A DNA stretch of 5,922 bases from Flavobacterium psychrophilum. GTDB taxonomy: Bacteria; Bacteroidota; Bacteroidia; Flavobacteriales; Flavobacteriaceae. The notes below the pieces were generated by a model. It did no database searches. It was not told the DNA's origin and saw only the letters and a program-made list of their open reading frames with translations. The translations under genes and the position numbers were made by a program. The stretch lies in assembly GCA_945907225.1 (NCBI GenBank), contig CAMDSN010000106.1:1-5922 (forward strand). The letters are read 5' to 3'. This document shows, piece by piece, positions 1-5,922 of the stretch (the stretch's first letter is position 1; each line of letters begins with the position of its first letter).

Positions 1-897
1 AGAGATGTGGCTTCCCCAATAATGAAATCAGGTAAAATAGACATATTAGCATTAATCGGAAATAGCAAGTCTGCCATTGCCCTACAAGATTTACATCCAA
101 ATAAGAATCGTTTGAGATTAATTTTAGGTTTAGAAGCTAAAAATCCGGCAATTATTCTACCTGATGCCGATTTAGATTTGACCATTCAGGAATGCATTAT
201 GGGAACTTTGTCTTTTAATGGGCAACGTTGTACGGCACTTAAAATTCTTTATGTTCATGAATCAATTGCAGCTGAATTTAATAGAAGATTTACAGAAAAA
301 GTAGATGCGCTTCCTTTTGGGAATCCATGGGAGAAAGGCGTTTTATTGACACCATTACCCGAAAAAGACAAACCCAATTACATTCAGGAATTAATAGATG
401 ACGCATTAGCCAAAGGCGCTAATGTCATAAATGCTAGAGGTGGAGAACGTTCGGATAATTATATTTTTCCTGCTGTTTTGTTTCCGATAAATAAGCAAAT
501 GCGTGTGTATGATGAAGAGCAATTTGGGCCGGTAATTCCAATTATAACTTTCAAAGACATTCAGGAGCCGTTGAATGATATGGCCGAATCGAATTACGGA
601 CAACAAGTGAGTTTGTTTGGGAAAAATATTAAAACTATTGCGCCACTAATTGATACGTTAGTTAATTTGGTATGTCGCGTAAACCTGAACAGTTCTTGTC
701 AACGTGGTCCAGATGTTTATCCTTTTACAGGAAGAAAAGATTCCGCTGTAGGAACTCTAAGTATTCATGACGCTTTGCGTTCTTTTTCGATAAGAACATT
801 CGTTGCATCAAAGGACAATGCGTATAATAATGCCATACTCCAAGATTTATTAAATAGCAAAGAATCAAATTTTATTAATACTGACTATATTTTATAA
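1..897 (+). CDS. gapN: NADP-dependent glyceraldehyde-3-phosphate dehydrogenase (GapN-like aldehyde dehydrogenase), N-terminus missing
   Basis: This is the C-terminal 298 residues of an aldehyde-dehydrogenase-superfamily protein. The frame is open to base 1, so the true start lies outside the window, and roughly 230 residues (most of the NADP-binding domain) are missing if it has the usual length of about 530. The catalytic cysteine is in [10 protein letters not shown] (Cys77 of the fragment, codon 229-231). The cofactor-ribose glutamate is in EEQFGPV (Glu173). The arginine before the cysteine (Arg76) and the arginine in CQRGPD (Arg235) match substrate-phosphate contacts known in GapN, which is why I prefer GapN over a general aldehyde dehydrogenase. 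GapN oxidises glyceraldehyde-3-phosphate directly to 3-phosphoglycerate in the cytoplasm, making NADPH and bypassing one ATP-yielding glycolytic step. The segment aligned with the superfamily ELGGK motif reads GLEAK, with glycine at the general-base position. The gene converges on the superoxide dismutase gene. The family call is firm; the substrate is inferred. Confidence 0.87.
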   Translation, partial: RDVASPIMKSGKIDILALIGNSKSAIALQDLHPNKNRLRLILGLEAKNPAIILPDADLDLTIQECIMGTLSFNGQRCTALKILYVHESIAAEFNRRFTEKVDALPFGNPWEKGVLLTPLPEKDKPNYIQELIDDALAKGANVINARGGERSDNYIFPAVLFPINKQMRVYDEEQFGPVIPIITFKDIQEPLNDMAESNYGQQVSLFGKNIKTIAPLIDTLVNLVCRVNLNSSCQRGPDVYPFTGRKDSAVGTLSIHDALRSFSIRTFVASKDNAYNNAILQDLLNSKESNFINTDYIL

Positions 898-940
898 GCC
901 AATCTTAGGTAGTGCATTTATTGGAATTTTGTTGACCTAA

Positions 941-950
941 ATAGCGCTAT
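941..950. repeat. 10-bp perfect palindrome in the convergent gap
   Basis: ATAGCGCTAT is its own reverse complement. It stands in the 116-base gap between the convergent dehydrogenase and superoxide dismutase genes, the most GC-rich spot in that gap. The symmetry does not extend into the flanks and there is no loop, so it is not a convincing terminator hairpin. It could be a protein-binding site or chance. Confidence 0.35.
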
Positions 951-1013
951 AACAAGTGGTTTTTTGTATTATTTTTGGTTGTGTATTAATCTAGAAAGTA
1001 AAAACAAGATTTA

Positions 1014-1787
1014 TCATTTTGAAATGGCTTCTTCATAGCGTTCCGAAACTTTTTCCCAATTAATAATTTTAAAGAAATTATCAATATAATTTTTTCGCTT
1101 GTATTGATAATTTAAATAATAGGCATGTTCCCATATGTCAATATTTAGAATGGGTTTCCCCGATACAATTTGTTTTGGCATTAATGGATTGTCTTGATTT
1201 GGCGTACTAATTACTTGAAGTTTTCCATCTTTGTTAACTAACAACCATGCCCAGCCGGCCCCTTGATGTTTATTGGCTACTTCCGAGAAATCAGTTTTAA
1301 ATTGGTCAAAAGAGCCAAAATCTCTTTTAATCGCTGAAGCTAAGGTATCTTTAGGTTGTCCTCCAGATAAAGGTTTTATACTGTTCCAAAACAAATTATG
1401 ATTATAGTAGCCTCCCGCATTATACTTTAAATCAGAATTTTTTCCGTCACATTTTTTTAAAATGTCTTCAATACTAAGGTCTTTTAGCGATTCTTCGTCA
1501 GCTAAAATTTTATTTAAATTATTTGTATGGGTTAAGTAATGTTTGGAGTAGTGCATTTCCATAGTTAGAATGTCAATACTTGGTGAAAGCGAATTGTAAT
1601 CGTAAGGTAGTTTCTCAAGTTCAAATTGCCCTTCATTTGCTTTTACATCATCCGGTTGACCAATAGTAATTTTTTCTTCAGTTGACGGAAGTGGAACTTC
1701 AACAACTTCAATTAATTTTTTCTTACTACATGATATAATCACTATAATTATAATTAGAAGTGTGAATAATTTAATAATGTTTTTCAT
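1014..1787 (-). CDS. Fe/Mn-family superoxide dismutase with lipoprotein signal peptide
   Basis: A 257-residue superoxide dismutase, which converts superoxide to oxygen and hydrogen peroxide. Residues 1-19 form a lipoprotein signal peptide: a short basic start, a long Ile/Leu core and IISC, with Cys20 as the lipidation site. A linker to about residue 53 follows, then the catalytic domain (FELEKLPYDY at 55-64 to the end). Metal ligands are all present: His79, His130 (in NHNLFW), Asp217 and His221 (in DIWEHAYY). Gly126 and Gln198 (in TPNQDNPL) are the Mn-type or cambialistic arrangement rather than the iron-type Gln near the second histidine. His87 replaces the near-invariant active-site tyrosine (Tyr34 of E. 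coli SodA). After Cys20 comes SKKK, not the acidic signal that sends Bacteroidota lipoproteins to the surface, so a periplasm-facing location is my inference. Translation ends with tandem TGA TAA. The gene lies 64 bases after the acyl-CoA-binding protein gene, with no clear promoter or terminator in between, so it may be read from the upstream operon. Confidence 0.93.
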   Translation of the reverse strand: MKNIIKLFTLLIIIIVIISCSKKKLIEVVEVPLPSTEEKITIGQPDDVKANEGQFELEKLPYDYNSLSPSIDILTMEMHYSKHYLTHTNNLNKILADEESLKDLSIEDILKKCDGKNSDLKYNAGGYYNHNLFWNSIKPLSGGQPKDTLASAIKRDFGSFDQFKTDFSEVANKHQGAGWAWLLVNKDGKLQVISTPNQDNPLMPKQIVSGKPILNIDIWEHAYYLNYQYKRKNYIDNFFKIINWEKVSERYEEAISK

Positions 1788-1851
1788 TAGTAATAATGTA
1801 GATTGAAATTATTTAATCTCGACTTTAAATAAAAAAAGGTAATATGTTGGA

Positions 1852-2124
1852 CTATTTTTTATTTGAAATTTCGTGAATTGATTCTATGTAGCGCTCTTTA
1901 GCTTCATCAATTGTTAAGTGGCTTATTTGAAGCCATGCATTAGTTTTAAATGCATTTCTAAGATCAAAATCTGAAGAATAATTATACTTTATTGTCCCAG
2001 AAGTCGCCTGCTTGTAATAGGCATATAAGCGCAATTGGACGTCCTGCGGGAGTTCAGATTGTGACATTTTTGAAGCAATTTCTACGGCTTCAATAAAACG
2101 AATTTCTAATTCTCTCTCATCCAT
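1852..2124 (-). CDS. acyl-CoA-binding protein (ACBP family)
   Basis: A 90-residue protein of the ACBP family: a four-helix cytosolic protein that binds long-chain acyl-CoA esters and buffers or delivers them to acyltransferases. The family pattern is clear: a first helix at 5-20, then LRLYAYYKQATSG (31-43) with the ligand-binding tyrosines and lysine (Tyr34, Tyr37, Lys38), FKTNAWLQI (59-67) with Lys60 and Trp64, and ERYIESI (77-83) with Tyr79. Of the usual KWxAW motif the first tryptophan is replaced by Thr61. The length matches the stand-alone family size (about 86-90). It starts 6 bases after the psd stop and in the same frame (TAA AAC AAA ATG), so it is almost certainly co-translated with psd. 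ACBP is widespread in eukaryotes and patchy in bacteria, and its place directly after phospholipid genes suggests a role in membrane lipid supply; that role is inferred. No Shine-Dalgarno sequence is seen. Confidence 0.9.
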   Translation of the reverse strand: MDERELEIRFIEAVEIASKMSQSELPQDVQLRLYAYYKQATSGTIKYNYSSDFDLRNAFKTNAWLQISHLTIDEAKERYIESIHEISNKK

Positions 2125-2130
2125 TTTGTT

Positions 2131-2784
2131 TTATGATAAAGATGCGATGATAGTTTTATTTCCGATAGCTTTTTGTTGGAGTTTAACCTCTATTTTTGTT
2201 CCAATTGGGAAAAAAAGATCTACTCTTGAGCCAAATTTAATAAAGCCAGCATCGTCACCTTGCGACACTTGTTGGCCTTCATGGGCATAATTTACTATTC
2301 TTCTGGCCAATGCCCCTGCAATTTGGCGGTATAGAATTTCCCCAAAAAATTGATTTTCAATCACGACTGTAGTCCTTTCGTTCTCGGTACTTGCTTTTGG
2401 ATGCCATGCGACCAAATATTTCCCGGGATGGTATTTACTATATTTAACTATTCCGCTGAGGGCATAACGTGTTACATGAACATTTATAGGTGACATGAAA
2501 ATGGAAATCTGTAGTCTTTTGTCTTTAAAGTATTCTTCTTCAAAAACTTCTTCAATAACCACAACTTTCCCATCAACAGGTGCAAGTATCACTGAATTGT
2601 TGACACTTATGGTCCTGTCTGGGTTTCTAAAAAATTGTAGAATTAAAATTAACAGGAGTAATGTTGAAATTTGAATCGACTTTACCAACCAAGCTATAGC
2701 GCACAATTCGGGTGCTAAAAGAGTGATCACTACTGTTAGTGTAGTAGCAATTAAGATAATTTTTCCGCCTTCTTTATGAAACAT
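2131..2784 (-). CDS. psd: phosphatidylserine decarboxylase proenzyme (short Psd type)
   Basis: A 217-residue membrane-bound proenzyme that decarboxylates phosphatidylserine to phosphatidylethanolamine. Two hydrophobic stretches (about 9-24 and 28-50) anchor the N-terminus, followed by QFFRNPDR (50-57). The catalytic domain shows APVDGKVV (68-75) with Asp71, SPINVHVTRY (98-107) with the conserved His103, a substrate-side HPKASTENER segment (128-137), and FGSR (184-187) near the C-terminus. The protein is expected to cleave itself between Gly185 and Ser186, turning Ser186 into the pyruvoyl group, and leaving a small alpha chain of about 32 residues. The size and FGS site (rather than the LGST of E. 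coli Psd) place it in the short Psd group common in Bacteroidota. Its start overlaps the end of cdsA by 11 bases, and it is followed after 6 bases by the acyl-CoA-binding protein gene. No phosphatidylserine synthase gene, needed to make its substrate, is in the window. Confidence 0.95.
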   Translation of the reverse strand: MFHKEGGKIILIATTLTVVITLLAPELCAIAWLVKSIQISTLLLLILILQFFRNPDRTISVNNSVILAPVDGKVVVIEEVFEEEYFKDKRLQISIFMSPINVHVTRYALSGIVKYSKYHPGKYLVAWHPKASTENERTTVVIENQFFGEILYRQIAGALARRIVNYAHEGQQVSQGDDAGFIKFGSRVDLFFPIGTKIEVKLQQKAIGNKTIIASLS

Positions 2785-3589
2785 GATTTAATATTTTATA
2801 AAATAAATAAACAAATGGTGCCACAAATATAATACTATCTAAGCGATCTAATACCCCTCCATGGCCAGGCATTATTTTTCCGCTGTCCTTAACACCTGCT
2901 ATTCTTTTAAATTTTGATTCAATTAAGTCCCCCAAAGTACTAAAAACACTTATAATTATGGCGGTTACAGTCCAAATAAATAATAACTTGTCTTGATAAT
3001 TGACTTTAGGACTCAAATAATATCTTGAAATTAATACCGCAGCAATTATTGAAAAAAAGAACCCGCCAATAAAACCTTCAACTGTTTTTTTTGGTGACAC
3101 ACTCTCAAATAATTTATGCTTCCCAATAGTCTTACCAACAAGATAAGCAAATGTATCATTTGTCCATATTATAATAAATATACTGATTATAATTTTTGGG
3201 TTGTAATCACTTTCCCCAAACGGAACTTTCGCAATAAATATAAAAGGTAATGTGGCGTATCCCAAGACAAAAATATATTTTGATAATTGGCTAATAGTTG
3301 ACTTTGAATTAAATAAAAGAAAAACACATTTTACAGAGACTAATAGCGTGATTATTAAAAGATAAAGATCAATTTTTGTAATATATTGACCGACTACTAA
3401 AAAATAGGCACTGCAACCAAAGAGTAAAGGTAAATAAATATTCAGTTTCGTCAATTGACAAAATTCATAAATAGCAATTAGCATAAATATACCAAAAAGT
3501 ATAAAAAAACTAGTTTTAGTATGTGTAGCGGTTAAGAGTAAAGTGACATAAACAACACCAGATAAAAACCTCTTGAGCGTTTCATTCAT
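2774..3589 (-). CDS. cdsA: phosphatidate cytidylyltransferase (CDP-diacylglycerol synthase)
   Basis: A 271-residue integral membrane enzyme that joins phosphatidic acid and CTP to give CDP-diacylglycerol, the precursor of all the cell's phospholipids. Several hydrophobic segments (about eight) run through residues 10-220. Conserved cytoplasmic blocks are WTNDTFAYLVGKTIGKHK (142-159) followed by SPKKTVEGFIGG (165-176). The family signature is at 225-251: SKFKR, then KDSGK, then PGHGGVLDRLD, with metal-binding Asp248 and Asp251. It has Met240 where the signature normally has Leu, Ile or Phe, a mild change. It starts one base after the stop of the LUD gene (TAA A ATG), which suggests coupled translation, and its end overlaps psd by 11 bases. 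CdsA product feeds phosphatidylserine synthase and then Psd, so the cdsA-psd pairing makes metabolic sense. Identification is secure. Confidence 0.96.
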   Translation of the reverse strand: MNETLKRFLSGVVYVTLLLTATHTKTSFFILFGIFMLIAIYEFCQLTKLNIYLPLLFGCSAYFLVVGQYITKIDLYLLIITLLVSVKCVFLLFNSKSTISQLSKYIFVLGYATLPFIFIAKVPFGESDYNPKIIISIFIIIWTNDTFAYLVGKTIGKHKLFESVSPKKTVEGFIGGFFFSIIAAVLISRYYLSPKVNYQDKLLFIWTVTAIIISVFSTLGDLIESKFKRIAGVKDSGKIMPGHGGVLDRLDSIIFVAPFVYLFYKILNHVS

Positions 3590-3590
3590 T

Positions 3591-4196
3591 TTATAAGTCT
3601 TCTAAAAGCAAAAGGTACATATTCTTGGGGACACTTCCGTAATGAAGAAAATCCTCTTCTTTTACTTTTTCAAAATATTTAATTGTAGTAATGTTCGTAG
3701 GGTAATTTTTTTGATAATTTTTCTTTATTCCACGAAGACCATCACCCATAGCTTCTATAATTTGGCTGGTTTTTGCCAAAATGATAATATTACTTGGTAA
3801 ATCGTTTGGCCTGTTTTGCTTAATTTGATTTGATGAAAATAATACGGATCCGTCATCTGCAATAAGGTTTTCGCAACTTGCAAATAAAAATTTTGGATTA
3901 GAAGGATTTTGGTACTTTAATTTATTCTCGTCTAACATACTAAATAAGTTTAGCTCATAGCATAAAGCCTCACATTCAAACCAATCATTTTCTTCTAGAA
4001 TGTTTAAAAATTGTTCTTTAACTTCATCTAAACTTTCACAGTACAAAAACTTTCCACCATTTTTTTTAAAATTATAAGTAAACTTCTCATCTACTGGGAG
4101 TAGTGATAAATTTGCTGGTTTATTGTTTAAATCATTCTGACTTTCCTCGTCAGACGAATCATTCCCTGTGCCGAAAAATTTTTTGAAAAGACTCAT
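3591..4196 (-). CDS. LUD-domain (LutC/YkgG-like) protein, function unknown
   Basis: A 201-residue protein with no signal peptide or membrane segment. Residues 1-9 (MSLFKKFFG) are a short amphipathic start, 11-30 are Asn/Ser/Asp/Glu-rich and probably disordered, and the rest is a compact alpha/beta domain. Residues 106-146, with SCENLIADDGSVLF then SSNQ and LPSNIIILAKTSQII, match the core of the LUD domain, named for lactate-utilisation proteins LutB/LutC. The C-terminal family motifs (GPSxTADIE and GxHGP) are not recognisable: the matching places read YPTNITTIK (165-173) and HYGSVPKNM (185-193). Conservation next to ftsH in flavobacteria is from memory. It is the first gene of the run after the ftsH terminator, and cdsA starts one base after its stop. 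The upstream frame closes within eight codons, so this start is the only ATG available. Lactate oxidation is unlikely here because no lutA/lutB partner is adjacent. Family call fairly sure, function unknown. Confidence 0.82.
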   Translation of the reverse strand: MSLFKKFFGTGNDSSDEESQNDLNNKPANLSLLPVDEKFTYNFKKNGGKFLYCESLDEVKEQFLNILEENDWFECEALCYELNLFSMLDENKLKYQNPSNPKFLFASCENLIADDGSVLFSSNQIKQNRPNDLPSNIIILAKTSQIIEAMGDGLRGIKKNYQKNYPTNITTIKYFEKVKEEDFLHYGSVPKNMYLLLLEDL

Positions 4197-4233
4197 GCTT
4201 GAAAAGATATGTTCAATTTAATATGAAATCCTT

Positions 4234-4241
4234 CAAAGATA
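4234..4241 (-). promoter_or_regulatory. Bacteroidota-type -7 promoter box upstream of the LUD-cdsA-psd run
   Basis: On the minus strand this reads TATCTTTG, a perfect match to the TAnnTTTG -7 element of Bacteroidota primary-sigma promoters. It lies about 38 bases before the LUD start codon, giving a predicted untranslated leader of around 30 bases. A TTG that could act as the -33 element is at 4258-4256, but only 14 bases away instead of the usual 17-19, so the match is strong on one side only. It sits immediately after the ftsH terminator T-run, which is the right place to restart transcription. Confidence 0.55.
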
Positions 4242-4282
4242 AAAAAATCTCAATTCAAAAACAGATTTTGAATTAAGATTTT
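4241..4282 (-). terminator. intrinsic terminator after ftsH
   Basis: Arms 4244-4260 and 4266-4282 are complementary over 17 pairs around a 5-base loop. The only irregular pair (C4251 against A4275) becomes a G-U wobble in minus-strand RNA, so the hairpin fits a transcript coming from ftsH better than one on the plus strand. The minus-strand downstream arm runs into seven T residues (4247-4241). The hairpin begins about 30 bases after the ftsH stop. It has few G-C pairs, so termination may be partial, allowing some read-through into the LUD-cdsA-psd run. Confidence 0.7.
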
Positions 4283-4311
4283 AAAAAAATGTTAAAAAAA
4301 ACGATATTTTG

Positions 4312-5922
4312 TTATGATTCGTTTTCTAATTGAACTTTCTCAAAAGGTCTTTTTCCAAAAATCGTCTCTAAGTCATCTTTAAAAATAACTTCTTTTTCAA
4401 TAAGTATAGCTGCTAATTGTTCTAGTTTATCTTTATTGTCTTCAAGAATTTTAATAGCTCTTTTATATTCGTTTTCAATAAGATTTGATATTTCTTTATC
4501 AATTATTTGAGCCGTATCTTCAGAATAGGGTTTTGAGAGTGTATATTCACTTTGCCCAGTTGAATCATAATACGTTATATTTCCTAATTTATCATTAAGT
4601 CCATAAATTGTAACCATTGCTCTAGCTTGACGAGTTACTTTTTCTAGATCGCTTAATGCCCCGGTAGAAATTTTATTAAAAACAACTTTTTCAGCTGCTC
4701 TTCCACCCATTGTAGCACACATTTCATCAAGCATTTGTTCAGTTCTTACTATGAGTCTCTCTTCAGGTAAATACCATGCTGCACCTAAACTTTGTCCTCT
4801 AGGTACAATTGTGACTTTAATAAGTGGGGCTGCATGTTCTAGCATCCAACTAACAGTTGCATGGCCAGCTTCGTGTACTGCAATTGCATGTTTTTCTTCA
4901 GGTGTAACTATTTTATTTTTCTTTTCTAACCCACCAACAATTCGATCAACTGCATCTAAGAAATCTTGTTTATCGACAGCTGATTTATCATTTCTAGCTG
5001 CAATTAACGCAGCTTCGTTACATACATTGGCTATATCAGCACCCGAAAATCCTGGTGTTTGCTTGGCTAAAAAATCGGTATCTAATCCATCTGCTTTTTT
5101 CAGTGGTGCAAGATGCACCTCAAAAATTTCTTTTCTTTCTCTAACGTCTGGTAGGTCGACATAAATTTGCCTATCAAATCGTCCAGCACGAAGGAGTGCT
5201 TTATCTAAAACATCGGCTCTGTTTGTTGCCGCTATAACTATTACGTTAGTATTAGTGCCAAATCCATCCATTTCCGTTAAAAGCTGATTCAATGTATTTT
5301 CACGTTCGTCATTTCCTCCCGACATATTATTTTTACCTCTTGCTCTACCAACAGCGTCAATTTCGTCAATAAATATTATTGATGGCGATTTTTCTTTGGC
5401 TTGCTTGAATAAATCTCTAACTCGAGAAGCTCCAACACCAACAAACATCTCAACAAAATCAGACCCAGATAAAGAGAAGAATGGTACTTTTGCTTCACCT
5501 GCAACAGCTTTTGCTAGTAAAGTTTTTCCGGTTCCGGGTGGTCCGACTAAAAGTGCTCCTTTTGGAATTTTTCCTCCCAAAATAGTATATTTCTCAGGAG
5601 TCTTCAGGAATTCAACAATTTCTTGAATTTCTTCTTTTGCGCCTTCCAAGCCAGCAACATCTTTGAAAGTAGTTTTAACCTCATTTTTTTCATCAAAAAG
5701 TTTGGCTTTCGATTTTCCAATATTAAATAGCTGTCCACCTCCGCCAGCACCTCCACCAGACATTCTTCGCATTATTAATACCCAAAGCCCAATAATTATA
5801 ATGAAGGGTAATAATGTTATTAAAAGTTCTGACCAATTACTCTTTGGTTTAAAATCAAAATCTTTTAATTTTCCTTCTTTTTTTGCTTTTTCAACATTAT
5901 TTTGAAAAACTTCATCGTTTCC
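4312..5922 (-). CDS. ftsH: ATP-dependent zinc metalloprotease FtsH, N-terminus missing
   Basis: The C-terminal 536 residues of FtsH, the membrane-anchored AAA+ protease that degrades misassembled membrane proteins and some regulatory proteins. The frame is open to the window edge: about 50 codons precede the ATG at 5772, covering the end of the periplasmic domain and the second membrane helix (visible residues 31-50, [10 protein letters not shown] onward). Roughly 110-120 residues are missing. Counting from the edge: a Gly-rich linker (54-63), Walker A GPPGTGKT (127-134), pore loop MFVGVG (159-164), Walker [10 protein letters not shown] (182-190), second region of homology with arginine fingers Arg245 and Arg248, the zinc site HEAGH (350-354), and the third zinc ligand Asp425 in GALSDLEK. 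The C-terminus ends shortly after FGKRPFEK. All catalytic residues are intact. It is followed by an intrinsic terminator and then the LUD-cdsA-psd run; in E. coli FtsH balances phospholipid against lipopolysaccharide synthesis by degrading LpxC, so the lipid-gene neighbourhood is suggestive. Confidence 0.97.
   Translation of the reverse strand, partial: GNDEVFQNNVEKAKKEGKLKDFDFKPKSNWSELLITLLPFIIIIGLWVLIMRRMSGGGAGGGGQLFNIGKSKAKLFDEKNEVKTTFKDVAGLEGAKEEIQEIVEFLKTPEKYTILGGKIPKGALLVGPPGTGKTLLAKAVAGEAKVPFFSLSGSDFVEMFVGVGASRVRDLFKQAKEKSPSIIFIDEIDAVGRARGKNNMSGGNDERENTLNQLLTEMDGFGTNTNVIVIAATNRADVLDKALLRAGRFDRQIYVDLPDVRERKEIFEVHLAPLKKADGLDTDFLAKQTPGFSGADIANVCNEAALIAARNDKSAVDKQDFLDAVDRIVGGLEKKNKIVTPEEKHAIAVHEAGHATVSWMLEHAAPLIKVTIVPRGQSLGAAWYLPEERLIVRTEQMLDEMCATMGGRAAEKVVFNKISTGALSDLEKVTRQARAMVTIYGLNDKLGNITYYDSTGQSEYTLSKPYSEDTAQIIDKEISNLIENEYKRAIKILEDNKDKLEQLAAILIEKEVIFKDDLETIFGKRPFEKVQLENES

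Noticed and set aside
7..9. GTG as a start codon for the left-hand dehydrogenase
   Set aside because: The frame is open to base 1 and the residues at and before it already belong to the conserved dehydrogenase domain; the gene is simply cut by the window edge.
406..606. Minus-strand open frame inside the dehydrogenase gene
   Set aside because: It is antisense to a conserved domain, with no family resemblance.
899..940. Short inverted repeats CCAAT/ATTGG (899-903, 920-924) and TTAGGT/ACCTAA (905-910, 935-940) as a terminator for the dehydrogenase gene
   Set aside because: Stems of only 5-6 pairs with loops of 16-24 bases and no proper T-run; the two also compete with each other. The convergent gap 898-1013 shows no convincing terminator on either strand.
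1831..1841. TACCTTTT on the minus strand as a promoter box for the superoxide dismutase gene, or the T-run as a terminator
   Set aside because: It misses the final G of TAnnTTTG and has no TTG at suitable spacing upstream; no stable hairpin precedes the T-run.
5164..5229. FtsH second region of homology reads [17 protein letters not shown], with alanine where proline is common
   Set aside because: Both arginine fingers are kept and I recall this variant from Bacteroidota FtsH in general; not an oddity of this gene.
5770..5772. ATG as the start of ftsH
   Set aside because: The frame continues to the window edge and encodes the second membrane helix and part of the periplasmic domain expected in FtsH; this Met is just after the helix.
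4751..5905. Plus-strand open frames opposite ftsH (4751-5164, 5396-5626, 5663-5905)
   Set aside because: They lie antisense to a highly conserved FtsH coding region, show no recognisable domain, and are Ser/Pro-rich in the way of reverse-frame shadows.

Overview
The window reads as an AT-rich chromosomal segment from a member of the Bacteroidota, most likely a flavobacterium. The basis is protein flavour (FtsH, Psd, CdsA and the LUD protein all look like Bacteroidota versions), the absence of Shine-Dalgarno sequences before the starts, a perfect Bacteroidota-type -7 promoter box (TAnnTTTG), and a gene order ftsH / LUD protein / cdsA / psd / acyl-CoA-binding protein that I recall from flavobacterial genomes. 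No mobile element, CRISPR array, tRNA or rRNA is visible, and I see no sign of recent transfer.

Layout: the left end (1-897, + strand) is the C-terminal part of an aldehyde-dehydrogenase-superfamily enzyme, best called NADP-dependent non-phosphorylating glyceraldehyde-3-phosphate dehydrogenase, cut by the window edge. It converges on everything else, which is on the - strand. Reading the - strand from the right edge: ftsH (N-terminus cut by the edge), a hairpin with a T-run plus a promoter box, then a tightly packed run of a LUD-domain protein, cdsA, psd and an acyl-CoA-binding protein, and finally a lipoprotein-type Fe/Mn superoxide dismutase after a 64-base gap.

How the genes fit together: CdsA makes CDP-diacylglycerol and Psd makes phosphatidylethanolamine from phosphatidylserine, so the run holds two of the three steps of PE synthesis; the middle step (phosphatidylserine synthase) is not in the window. 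The small acyl-CoA-binding protein could carry acyl-CoA near the membrane, and FtsH is the membrane protease that in other bacteria controls lipid-synthesis enzymes. The superoxide dismutase appears to be anchored outside the cytoplasm. The theme of the - strand block is therefore membrane lipid supply and membrane or envelope upkeep.

No new system is evident. The most notable points are residue-level: the dehydrogenase has glycine where the superfamily's general-base glutamate normally sits, the superoxide dismutase has histidine in place of the near-invariant active-site tyrosine, and the LUD protein has lost the usual C-terminal motifs of its family. The hairpin/promoter junction after ftsH and the presence of an acyl-CoA-binding protein gene in a bacterial phospholipid operon are also worth a look.
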